64,000 bases of DNA, taken from assembly GCF_000403785.1 (NCBI RefSeq), contig NZ_APHJ01000018.1, forward strand, positions 1 through 64,000, given 5' to 3'. Numbering within the stretch: the stretch's first letter is position 1; the number at the start of each line of letters is the position of its first letter. The notes under the pieces were generated by a model. The model saw only the letters and a program-made list of their open reading frames with translations, was not told where the DNA came from and ran no database searches. The translations under genes and the position numbers were made by a program. The DNA is from Gillisia sp. CAL575 (lineage in GTDB: Bacteria; Bacteroidota; Bacteroidia; Flavobacteriales; Flavobacteriaceae). Of the stretch, positions 54,443 to 62,319 are shown piece after piece.

Positions 54443-54622
54443 TTAAACAAAAAGTTTGTAATAAAACCCCGGTGATGCCGGGGTTTTGTTTGTTACTGAT
54501 ACCGCATGGATCCTTCCTCCAATTCTGGATCTGGCATCCAGAATTTTAAAGGGAATCCCATCTTGTTTTAATCGGTAGGCTATAAGAAGGCCGGATAGTC
54601 CTGCTCCAAGTATTATTATCAT
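54443..54622 (-). pseudogene. Flavin amine oxidase, N-terminal fragment
   Basis: A 59-residue frame from the ATG at 54622: MIIILGAGLSGLLIAYRLKQ, then DGIPFKILDARSRIGGRIHA. The GxGxxG dinucleotide-binding motif and the ARxRIGGR motif are the signature start of flavin monoamine oxidases. After residue 40 the frame runs into the aldehyde dehydrogenase terminator and stops, whereas real enzymes need about 350-450 residues. No remainder of the gene was found nearby, so it is a truncated relic. Confidence 0.85.
54463..54487 (+). terminator. Terminator of the aldehyde dehydrogenase gene
   Basis: A perfect 10-bp stem AAAACCCCGG / CCGGGGTTTT with loop TGATG, 28 bp past the stop. Confidence 0.8.
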
Positions 54623-54931
54623 TCTGTAAAAATAAGGAAGCCGGGACTACTTATTCTCTGCTATGACATAAAGTAAAACTAAAGGTTTCCATAATTCAAA
54701 AAAAGCAAACTTATAAGTTTACTTTAGATGTAATTCAAATTTAATCCAACTAGGAATTAAGCAACTAATGTAATAGTTGCTACTAGTTATTTTCCTACTA
54801 ATGTCAACGCAGGCCTAATTGATTGATTAAGGATGTTTAAAATAGCTTTTTCACTCTCCTGCGATTTAAAGATCTGATATGTTTAAATTATTATTTTCTA
54901 CTGAAGATTTAAAGAATTGGTAGTAATTGGT
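54623..54931. other. Gene-free stretch
   Basis: 309 bp, AT-rich, upstream of the amine-oxidase fragment on its strand. Nothing was recognised; it may contain further decayed coding DNA. Confidence 0.4.
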
Positions 54932-55321
54932 TTATATTAAAGGTTTGGAATTGGTTTTTTGATAATGTGCAATTTTAAGCTGAAACATTTCTGCCATTTT
55001 ATTTGCACGCCATCGGGCTTCTTCTGCTTTTTCTCCAGAGAATAGTTCATCCAGAGTTTTAAAGAATAATTCCAACCATCTGTCAAAATGTTTTTTGCTT
55101 ACAGGCAGGTTCATGTGAGGCATAAATGGAGCGCCATAATAAGTATGTTCCTCCAAAAGAACTGTTTGCCAAAAACTGTACATTTTCTCCAAATGTTTTG
55201 GCCATTAGTTTTTTATCACTTTATTAAAAACAGCTGCCAGTAGCTCATCCTGCTGAACTTTAGCATAGAAGCTATCTACAAGGAGTTTTATGTCGTCTAG
55301 ATCTAAGATTTCTTTTTGCAT
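54932..55321 (-). pseudogene. Group III truncated haemoglobin, interrupted by one nonsense codon
   Basis: The full frame from the ATG at 55321 reads MQKEILDLDDIKLLVDSFYA, continues to FNKVIKN, hits TAA at codon 39 (55205-55207) and then goes on in the same frame with WPKHLEKMYSFWQTVLLEEH and FMPHMNLPVSKKHFDRWLEL. The two parts together fit a group III truncated globin of about 130 residues, with no indel. Such globins bind or oxidise NO. Either the gene is newly inactivated, a sequencing error is present or the stop is read through. The downstream part alone could start at a TTG (55192). It follows the Rrf2-like gene by 73 bp, so it belongs to the NO-response group. Confidence 0.85.
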
Positions 55322-55394
55322 TGAACTTGATTTTAAATTCTCCTGAAAGGAATTTGATTTTTAAAACTAGCAGGGGTGTTTTCGAAACAAATAT

Positions 55395-55829
55395 TTATCT
55401 TTTTAAAAAGGTAAGCCCAACTTCCAAGCCTTCGGTTAATTCAAAAAGACTGGTATTTTGCAACATCTTTTTAAGTTCATCCCGAATTACCACAAATTTA
55501 TCATGCAAAGGGCAGGGTTTATTAGCATTACATTCATTAAAACCTAAGGCACAACCTTTATAAACAGAATCCCCATCTATTGCATAAACAATATCTGCTA
55601 ACTTAATAGATTCGATCCTATCTTTCTGAATTTGAAATCCACCGGATGGTCCCTTGGCAGATACCAAAATATCATTCTTGGCCAATTGGTGTAATATCTT
55701 TGCGGTAAATGCCATTGGAGAATCTATTTCACTTGAAATCTCCTTTAGGCTAACACGTTTTTCTTCCAGAGATTTTAGTGCTATATATGTACTGGCTTTA
55801 ATGCCATATTCGCAAGCTTTTGAAAACAT
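55395..55829 (-). CDS. Rrf2-family regulator, NsrR/IscR-like
   Basis: A 144-residue winged-helix repressor with an Fe-S cluster. The HTH is at about 27-48 (SLKEISSEIDSPMAFTAKIL). The three candidate cluster ligands are Cys93, Cys100 and Cys106 in KGCALGFNECNANKPC, close to the spacing of NsrR and IscR. It lies among NO-related genes (truncated globin downstream, NorB and Ric further on) and its own promoter region holds the palindromic motif 55871-55889, also found before ric. NO sensing through the cluster is the most likely role; this is inferred from context. Confidence 0.88.
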   Translation of the reverse strand: MFSKACEYGIKASTYIALKSLEEKRVSLKEISSEIDSPMAFTAKILHQLAKNDILVSAKGPSGGFQIQKDRIESIKLADIVYAIDGDSVYKGCALGFNECNANKPCPLHDKFVVIRDELKKMLQNTSLFELTEGLEVGLTFLKR

Positions 55830-55870
55830 TCTTATAGGATTGTGGTATGGTCAAAGATATAGTATTTTAT

Positions 55871-55889
55871 TATTTCGGACAAAATTATC
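55871..55889 (-). promoter_or_regulatory. Putative NsrR-like operator upstream of the Rrf2 gene
   Basis: Minus strand reads GATAATTTTGTCCGAAATA. It matches the site at 60735-60753 upstream of ric at 16 of 19 positions (GACAAAATTGTCCGAAATA) and contains an inverted repeat of the GACAA-N2-TTGTC type. Confidence 0.55.
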
Positions 55890-56001
55890 ATAAATAAGAA
55901 ATATTATTTTTCTTGATTATTAAGGCTTTTTACTTTCAGAAATATTCATAATCAAAGAGAAGAGAGAATACTAATGAAGAACACGCTAAATTTCAGCAAA
56001 T

Positions 56002-57213
56002 TCAGGACTTAAGCCTTGAAGTTAAATTTTTCACCAGTAAAATACCAATGCTAATTGGGATTAATGCGCTAATCCCTACCAGGAGAAGAGGCTGTTCCGG
56101 AATAGCCGGCCATCTTAACCAGAGACGTACGCCATTATAAAATATAAGAAATTCAGAAATAATAAATCCAAAAAGATAAAGCGAAATTAAGTAGCCATTA
56201 AGTTTTATTAATTTAAAATGTTCCAGAAAAGCCAGCAGGCACAAGCTTACTACTCCTAAAAATGTCCAGTGAAGATAACCAATCACAAAATCCTTGTAAT
56301 TAAAGGCCAGATCGGCGAAATAGGGGAGTGCACTAATTAGCTGAAAAAGAATTTTCACAACTAATAATAGTCCGCTAAGTTTTAAAAGCTTCCGAACATT
56401 GGGAGAGAGTTTTTGTTTAAGCAGAGGCCATGAACTTTTAATAATTCTGAAAAAATAGAGGAAAGCCACAACCTGTATTATTGCGCCCAAAGCTGCCAGG
56501 ATATAAAAAATGATTGGAGGCTTGGTCCACAAAACAGAAAGAAAAAGACTTAAAATTATGCTGAGGTTGAGGAGATAAAAAAAGACATTAAACCTTTTCT
56601 TATCAATCTTTACAGGAAGTTGTTCGATCAAATAAAACAGAATTCCTATTAATGCAAGAATAAACCAGCCGTTATATTGAAAATGTAAGTAAAAATAAAT
56701 GGCAAGCTTATACCAAATAGAAGCACTTCCCAAGGTAGACATAATGCCTCCCACGGCCCATGGCCCAATACTAGAAATAAGCATATACCAGATTGAAGCC
56801 TTTATGCACACATAAGACAGCGTGTTCTTAAATTTTATTGGAATATGTTTAAAAATAAACCAACCCATCCAATAACTGGCAATTAAAAAAAGTGTAGAGA
56901 AAATGATCGAAAACAAGGCATATCCTTGAAAAGGAAAGCTGATTAGCATTCCCAGGACACAGATATTCGTAAACCAAATGATAAGTTTATAGCTTCTGAT
57001 TTTTTCGACTTCAGAAAAGTAGAGCTTATAAATAAGAGTGATCAAAGCTATATACACCCAGCCTAATAGTGCAACATGAGAATGTGCATGTACTATAAAC
57101 CTAAAATCTGCAGGAATTGGAAATATAAAAAATAGTCTCAAAAGAACCCCCATTAAACCCACTAGAAGGAAATAGGCAAGGGCAATATTTGTATGTTTTT
57201 TTACAAGTTGCAC
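56002..57213 (-). CDS. Haem-copper-oxidase-subunit-I-like membrane protein
   Basis: A 403-residue protein with about 12 hydrophobic helices. Histidine pairs lie within or next to them: VHAHSHVALLGW near the N-terminus, YLHFQYNGWF in the middle and YLHWTFLGVV near the end. The layout (HxHxxLLGW, a later H with Trp/Phe) recalls the small relatives of the haem-copper oxidase/NorB catalytic subunit and the NnrS family. It lacks the full set of six histidines seen in NorB, so it may not bind both haems. It lies between the NO regulator and norB, on the same strand, so a role in NO response is likely. Annotation by family is uncertain. Confidence 0.7.
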   Translation of the reverse strand: MQLVKKHTNIALAYFLLVGLMGVLLRLFFIFPIPADFRFIVHAHSHVALLGWVYIALITLIYKLYFSEVEKIRSYKLIIWFTNICVLGMLISFPFQGYALFSIIFSTLFLIASYWMGWFIFKHIPIKFKNTLSYVCIKASIWYMLISSIGPWAVGGIMSTLGSASIWYKLAIYFYLHFQYNGWFILALIGILFYLIEQLPVKIDKKRFNVFFYLLNLSIILSLFLSVLWTKPPIIFYILAALGAIIQVVAFLYFFRIIKSSWPLLKQKLSPNVRKLLKLSGLLLVVKILFQLISALPYFADLAFNYKDFVIGYLHWTFLGVVSLCLLAFLEHFKLIKLNGYLISLYLFGFIISEFLIFYNGVRLWLRWPAIPEQPLLLVGISALIPISIGILLVKNLTSRLKS

Positions 57214-57438
57214 AAATAGATAAAATTATTAGGGTTATAGCTTTTACCTATAAAAAGAGGCAGTTTTAATTCGTGTAAATTACAAGCTTTATCTTTACCA
57301 TGTAATTTGGATTATAAATTGAAACTCCCGCTTTCATTATAAAGTTTATTCCATCTTAAGGGAAATATTTGTTAATGATTATGGTTTATACTAGCACATG
57401 TTTTTCTATTGTGAGTTCCATAATTTCTGAATTAAAAT

Positions 57439-57474
57439 GAACAGGAAAAATTTCTTTCGAAATTTTTCCTGTTC
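57439..57474 (-). terminator. Terminator of norB
   Basis: A perfect 16-bp stem (GAACAGGAAAAATTTC and its complement, loop TTTC) just after the norB stop. Confidence 0.8.
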
Positions 57475-57479
57475 AAATG

Positions 57480-59789
57480 TTAAACTTCAACCGGTTCTTT
57501 AATTTTTAATTTGTCCTTTGAAATCCTCTTATTCATAACGGGTGTGTGATGAACCTTATTTTTATTTCTAAGTGTAAGATCAAATACAAAATAACAAAGA
57601 CTAAGCATACCCACAGCAAAAATAACATCTCCTATGGTACGCAGCCATTTTAAAGTGATCATATCCGGGTCCTGCATTAATTCTGAAGAACGGGCATACC
57701 ACATTCCGTGTTCTATACTCGCAATTGCCTGCCAGATTCCCATTGGTAAAAGGCTTAATAATGCCATTGCCAATAATCCGATGTTAAGTGACCAAAAGGT
57801 GATTTTTAAAAGTTTGTCGTTCCAGGAAACGTTTCGGTATAAACTTCTCAATACAAAAAGCATCAACCCAATTCCCAACATTCCATAAACCCCAAATAAT
57901 GCGGTATGAGAGTGAAGCGGAGTTGTATTTAGCCCTTGAACATAATACAAGGCTATTGGCGGATTGATTATAAATCCGAAGATACCTGCGCCAAGGAAAT
58001 TCCAAAAGGCTACAGCGATCATAAAATAGATAGGCCACTTGTAATCATTGATCCATTTGGTAGCTTTGGATAATTTATAATTATGATAGGCTTCATATCC
58101 AATCAAGGTTAATGGAACTACTTCCAGTGCACTGAAGGTCGCACCTAATGCCATAATTGCTTTAGGTGTTCCTGCGAAATATAGATGATGGAAGGTTCCC
58201 AAAATACCACCAGACATAAATATGATAGTTGCTAAAAGCACATTTAATGTGGCTGTTTTTGTTTTTAACAGTCCTAATCGCACAAAAAGAAAGGCGATAA
58301 CCACGGTAGCAAATACTTCAAAGAAGCCTTCAACCCAAAGGTGAACTACCCACCATCTCCAATATTCTGCAATGGCTAAATTGGTTTGTCTTCCCCACAT
58401 TAGTCCGGCTCCATAAAACAATGCAATAGCCGTACAAGAAATCAGGAACATAATGATTAGGTTCTTCTCTTCTGTTTTTCGTTTTAATATTGGCAGCAAT
58501 GGACGAACCATGAGTGTTAACCATAATAGTAAACCTACCAATAAAAATATCTGCCAAAAGCGGCCCAGATCCACATATTCATAACCCTGATGTCCGAACC
58601 AGAAATTGCTAATAAGATCTAGTTTTTGCATTACCCCAAACCATTGCCCGATCATTGACCCAACAACGATGATTAAAAGCGCGATGAACAGAAAATTTAC
58701 TCCAAATGACTGGAATTTAGGATCTTTTCCCGAAACGGCCGGGGCTATATAAAGTCCTGTTGCCAACCAAGCCGTGGCAATCCAGAAAATAGCAAGTTGT
58801 GTATGCCAGGTTCTCGTTACAGCATACGGCAAGTACTGGTCTAAAGCAAATCCATAAAAACCATCGCCTTCCACGCTGTAATGCGCGGTGATAATACCCA
58901 GTAACATTTGCAATACCATAAGTAAACTTACTACCCAAAAGTATTTTTTGATGAGATGCATAGAGGGTGTCATACCTTCCTTTAGCAAAGGATCCTCGGT
59001 AGGAGCAGGTATGGTTTCGTCTTCCCCGGATTTAACGTGATAGAACACTAAAATCCCAATACAAAGTATAAGGAGTATAATACTCACGCCAGACCAAACC
59101 ATAAGGTCTGTTGTTGGAACATTACCAACAAGTTCATCTGATGGCCAGTTATGGGTGTAGGATACATTGCTGAAGGGACGTTCGGTTACAGTGGCCCAGG
59201 TTGCCCAAAAGAAAAACGCACTCATTTGATCCATTCTCGCATCGTCTTTAATGGCATTTTTTGGAATCGCATAATCAGAACGCAATTTGTCGAAAGCGGG
59301 ATCATTTGTAAACAACCCCTTATAATAATCACTTAAATAAGTAAAGGCTTCGGCCCTGTTTTGGGAAATGGTTATTTCTCCGGTTGTAGCATTATAAGTA
59401 TTGGTCCTTAGATCTTTTTGTAAACGGATCTTGAGTGCCGCCTGTTGTTCTTGTGAAACAGCGTTATAGTTTTTATTAAAATCTGCCTGGGCAAATTTAT
59501 TTAAGATAAAAACAGCTTCCCTGTGTAACCAGTCTGCTGTCCAATCGGGAGCGACATATGCACCGTGTCCCCATATGGTACCTACTTCCTGACCTCCCAT
59601 ACTTTGCCAGACATTTTGCCCGTCTTTGATCTCTTGGCCGGTAAATAATACCTGGCCCTCTGTTGTCACAACCTCTTCGGGAACAGGAGGTGCCTGTTGG
59701 TAAATTTCGTATCCGTAATAAAGCAATACGGCGAATGAAAGACTCATAACCAGGCCGAATGCAATCCAAAGCTTTTTTTCTTTAGACAT
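57480..59789 (-). CDS. norB: Quinol-dependent nitric oxide reductase
   Basis: Reduces two NO to N2O with quinol electrons (qNOR/NorZ). The 769-residue protein has an N-terminal cytochrome-c-like domain outside the membrane (about 45-215, with GQEIKDGQNVWQSMGGQEVG) and the fused catalytic subunit with about 13 helices. Histidines of the NOR core are visible in YAVTRTWHTQLAIFWIATAW, WWVVHLWVEGFFEVFA and GTFHHLYFAGTPKA (haem b and non-haem Fe ligands), and SHTALFGVYGM. The haem c motif (CxxCH) is absent, which fits qNOR rather than cNOR. It forms a run with ric; each has its own terminator. Confidence 0.95.
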   Translation of the reverse strand: MSKEKKLWIAFGLVMSLSFAVLLYYGYEIYQQAPPVPEEVVTTEGQVLFTGQEIKDGQNVWQSMGGQEVGTIWGHGAYVAPDWTADWLHREAVFILNKFAQADFNKNYNAVSQEQQAALKIRLQKDLRTNTYNATTGEITISQNRAEAFTYLSDYYKGLFTNDPAFDKLRSDYAIPKNAIKDDARMDQMSAFFFWATWATVTERPFSNVSYTHNWPSDELVGNVPTTDLMVWSGVSIILLILCIGILVFYHVKSGEDETIPAPTEDPLLKEGMTPSMHLIKKYFWVVSLLMVLQMLLGIITAHYSVEGDGFYGFALDQYLPYAVTRTWHTQLAIFWIATAWLATGLYIAPAVSGKDPKFQSFGVNFLFIALLIIVVGSMIGQWFGVMQKLDLISNFWFGHQGYEYVDLGRFWQIFLLVGLLLWLTLMVRPLLPILKRKTEEKNLIIMFLISCTAIALFYGAGLMWGRQTNLAIAEYWRWWVVHLWVEGFFEVFATVVIAFLFVRLGLLKTKTATLNVLLATIIFMSGGILGTFHHLYFAGTPKAIMALGATFSALEVVPLTLIGYEAYHNYKLSKATKWINDYKWPIYFMIAVAFWNFLGAGIFGFIINPPIALYYVQGLNTTPLHSHTALFGVYGMLGIGLMLFVLRSLYRNVSWNDKLLKITFWSLNIGLLAMALLSLLPMGIWQAIASIEHGMWYARSSELMQDPDMITLKWLRTIGDVIFAVGMLSLCYFVFDLTLRNKNKVHHTPVMNKRISKDKLKIKEPVEV

Positions 59790-59872
59790 AAAAATATAAT
59801 TTAAATGAAAAAAATAATTTAATGAGGAAACCGAAAGAGTGATTATTCAGCTTGCCTAATTTGTCATAAAAA

Positions 59873-59905
59873 AAACCTAACAGGATTTAAAATTCTGTTA
59901 GGTTT
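59873..59905 (-). terminator. Terminator of ric
   Basis: Stem AAACCTAACAG / CTGTTAGGTTT with an 11-nt loop and T residues on the minus strand, 17 bp past the ric stop. Confidence 0.75.
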
Positions 59906-59922
59906 AATTTAATTTAAAAGAT

Positions 59923-60654
59923 TTACGCATTTTCGATTAGCTCTTTTTCCAGTTCAGTGGAATTTGGGAATAAAATGTTATTTTCTAAATGTATATGCTG
60001 GTGAAGATCATTTTCAAATTCCTGAAGCAAAGCATAAGTAACCCGGTAGGTGCTGCAGGCATCTCGAGGCGGAGTATAATTGTTGCTCAACTCATCTATT
60101 AGCCTGAAACGTTCGCCCTCATTTTCGTGTTCTGTCATCATCATTTGAATTGGATTCTGCACTGTTCCAAAATGAGGTTTTTCCATTTTACTTCCGTTTT
60201 GTTTGGCCTGTACCATTTTTCGGATAGTGGGGAAAAGAATAATTTCTTCCTTCTGCATGTGTGCAGCCAGCTCTCCGGCAGATTTGTTGAAATGATGTGT
60301 GATCTCAAACAATTCGGGATGGCGCTCTCCGTGTACCTTACACAATTTTTCAAGATATGCTTTAAGAATGGCTGTTTTTTCTACTACATAGCGATGGTGT
60401 TTTTTCTCAATATAATCTGCAAGTAAATCTAAGGGCCAGGTTTTATAATCTACAGTTCCTTCTTTTACTTCCTGCTTAATCGCATTAATTTCGTTTATAA
60501 GCACTTGAGGCTCTATTTTACTTTTCTCTGCTGCCTCTTGGATACTCCGGTTTCCTTGACAACAAAAATCTATTTTGTGATTTTTGAAAATTAGTGCTGT
60601 GCGGTAGTCTTCTGCTACTATTTGTCCGATTGGTTTTTCTACTAAAGATTCCAT
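59923..60654 (-). CDS. ric: Iron-sulfur cluster repair di-iron protein Ric (ScdA/YtfE)
   Basis: Repairs Fe-S clusters damaged by NO and oxidants. The 243-residue protein has the N-terminal ScdA_N (DUF542) part with IDFCCQGNRSIQEAAE and a C-terminal hemerythrin-like domain. The di-iron ligands are seen in KHHRYVVEKT, ITHHFNKSAGELAAHMQKEE, TEHENEG and LHQHIHLENNILFP (His and Glu). Length fits ScdA/YtfE (about 220-240). An FNR-type box (60713-60730) and an NsrR-like motif (60735-60753) lie upstream, which agrees with control by NO and low oxygen. It is 133 bp from norB on the same strand. Confidence 0.94.
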   Translation of the reverse strand: MESLVEKPIGQIVAEDYRTALIFKNHKIDFCCQGNRSIQEAAEKSKIEPQVLINEINAIKQEVKEGTVDYKTWPLDLLADYIEKKHHRYVVEKTAILKAYLEKLCKVHGERHPELFEITHHFNKSAGELAAHMQKEEIILFPTIRKMVQAKQNGSKMEKPHFGTVQNPIQMMMTEHENEGERFRLIDELSNNYTPPRDACSTYRVTYALLQEFENDLHQHIHLENNILFPNSTELEKELIENA

Positions 60655-60712
60655 ATTTCAGAATTTAAATAAATTAATTTTTTTCAAATATCAGCAACCT
60701 TTAGAATGCAAA

Positions 60713-60730
60713 ATATGATGCATATCATAT
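60713..60730 (-). promoter_or_regulatory. FNR-type box upstream of ric
   Basis: ATATGAT-GCAT-ATCATAT is a perfect 18-bp inverted repeat; its core TGATGCATATCA matches the FNR/CRP half-site form TGAT-N4-ATCA. It lies about 59-76 bp before the ric start. Confidence 0.55.
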
Positions 60731-60734
60731 AAAC

Positions 60735-60753
60735 GACAAAATTGTCCGAAATA
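60735..60753 (+). promoter_or_regulatory. Putative NsrR-like operator upstream of ric
   Basis: GACAAAATTGTCCGAAATA has the inverted repeat GACAA-AA-TTGTC and matches the site before the Rrf2 gene at 16 of 19 positions. It is 81-99 bp upstream of the ric start. Confidence 0.55.
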
Positions 60754-61007
60754 GGAGAGGATTTTAAAAAGGGATAATAATATTATTATATTAAATTTTA
60801 TGTGAGCGAATTCTTTTCAGTTTTTTAATGATTTCAGCAAAAATGACCTATAATATACTGATATTTAATTATTGTTGAAATGGATCATAGAGGAACAGTA
60901 AAAAGAATTATATAATTATTCAACAAAACCTTTGAACTTAACACTGGGATATGGTAAAATAAACGTTTATTGAAGAATATTTTCTTTAATATTTGTCACA
61001 GGGTATA

Positions 61008-61332
61008 GTGAAACTGAGGGATAAGCTTACTCAGGTTAGAAACCTGACAGAACTACAAAAAGATAATTCAAATGACTGAGAATGCTTCAAAGGAAGGTAC
61101 GTAAATGATTTTTCGGTAAAAATGACTAGCCATATTGAGAAGATGATTCATCAAAAATATCAAAAGGTGCCGAACTGAATAAAGTGAAAGAAAATTCAAC
61201 AAAGTAGTGAAGGTATTTGTTGAGGATTATTTCGACTATGCTTATACCGTTGAATTTGTAATAATATTAAGGGACTCGGTATTAGATGTAAATAAAATAA
61301 AATATCAGATTTATATTTATGTGCTATTTTAA
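61008..61332 (+). other. Possible remains of a degraded gene
   Basis: Two pieces read with few interruptions. 61008-61178 begins at a GTG (VKLRDKLTQVRNLTELQKDN), is broken by a TGA at codon 24 and runs on (FSVKMTSHIEKMIHQKYQKV). 61207-61332 begins at a GTG (VKVFVEDYFDYAYTVEFVII). The pieces are in separate frames and no family was recognised, so a chance origin cannot be excluded. Confidence 0.3.
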
Positions 61333-61711
61333 TTTAGGACTTTATAAGATTACTTTATAGCATCAAAGACTCCCCATTTATGGTGTAATTATCTGTAGTA
61401 TTAAAAACATTCAATAATTCAGATTCGTCATGTCAATGTCGGGACAGGCTCACAGAGTTGTTGCTATATTTTTTAAATGGAATCTATTTCCCTCTTTGAG
61501 TGTGTTTTCTCCACTTATAGTATTACCACTAACAAGTTTTAAAATCAATTTTTTAAAATATGTTTGTCGCAAATTAATTATCTCTAAAAGTTTCTGAGAA
61601 CGAATACAATCAAATGGAATGAACTATCTAAAATAATATTAAGCATCGATTTGTGTGCGTAAAGTGTGCGTTTTCAATAAAAATTTGCAGTTAAAAATTC
61701 TCTTAAAATAA

Positions 61712-61737
61712 AAAAACCCCGTAAGTACGGGGTTTTT
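61712..61737. terminator. Intrinsic terminator
   Basis: A perfect 12-bp stem AAAAACCCCGTA / TACGGGGTTTTT with a 2-nt loop. No gene is clearly served by it; it may be left from a removed gene upstream. Confidence 0.7.
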
Positions 61738-61740
61738 AGC

Positions 61741-61758
61741 GTGATCGCGCCAGGATCA
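61741..61758. other. tRNA-3'-end-like or hairpin motif
   Basis: The minus strand reads GATCCTGGCGCGATCAC, which resembles the last 17 nt of a tRNA (T-stem and acceptor strand), and the same stretch contains the inverted repeat TGATC / GATCA. It lies 4 bp past the terminator at 61712. It could be part of an integration site; no integrase is visible. Confidence 0.3.
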
Positions 61759-62065
61759 TCTTATTTTTAGAAACCCCTGTGTTTACTGGGATTTTTGAGG
61801 TGTTTTATTTCTTTGTTGACCGATTTGTGAACTTTTTTTTAAAATACTTTTCGTCTAATACTAAATATATGAATTTGTAATCATTTGTACAAGTAGGATC
61901 AAAAAATAAATTCAAGTTTAAATATGTAGGGGATTTAGTTAATTCTAATTAATTATTTACCTAGTTAAAAATGGAATTAACGATAAAATTTAAAATAGGA
62001 ATAAATCAAGTTTCCAAAATTGGAACATATTTTATAAATAAGTGTAAATTTTTTTATTAGGGCTC

Positions 62066-62093
62066 TATTTTTAGAATTTAAATTCTAAAAATA
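62066..62093. repeat. 28-bp perfect palindrome
   Basis: TATTTTTAGAATTT followed by its exact complement, ending 226 bp before the ABC exporter start. It could be an operator or a terminator-like hairpin; A/T-only composition makes it weaker evidence. Confidence 0.45.
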
Positions 62094-62319
62094 AAAAATT
62101 TCAATATCATTTTTTTTAATAAATTTATAATAATCAATGATTTACAAAATTCCTGTTTAAGTTTATTTCCTTTCTCCCCCATAATAATATCTATTTTTCC
62201 CAATAGAAAGGTATATAGATTTTAGTTGAATTTACCGTCATTTATAAATGGATAGTTTGTTCGTCTACAGTTATCATTTTTCAAAATTAATTTAGTGTTC
62301 TGACTTTCAATTATATAAT

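Larger units (their letters stand above)
60655..62319. other. 1.7-kb region without a convincing gene
   Basis: It contains the two regulatory boxes of ric (60713-60753), weak remains of coding sequence (61008-61332), a strong terminator (61712-61737), a tRNA-3'-like/hairpin motif (61741-61758) and a long palindrome (62066-62093). The rest is AT-rich and features no reading frame of useful length on either strand. Confidence 0.5.

Noticed and set aside
47439-55321. Functional link of the QEGLA protein to the globin gene
   Set aside because: The family name refers to flavohaemoglobin in other species; here the genes are 6 kb apart, on separate transcripts, with no shared motif.
55321-55563. 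80-residue plus-strand frame across the globin-Rrf2 gap
   Set aside because: Overlaps the Rrf2 coding region antisense and shows no motif.
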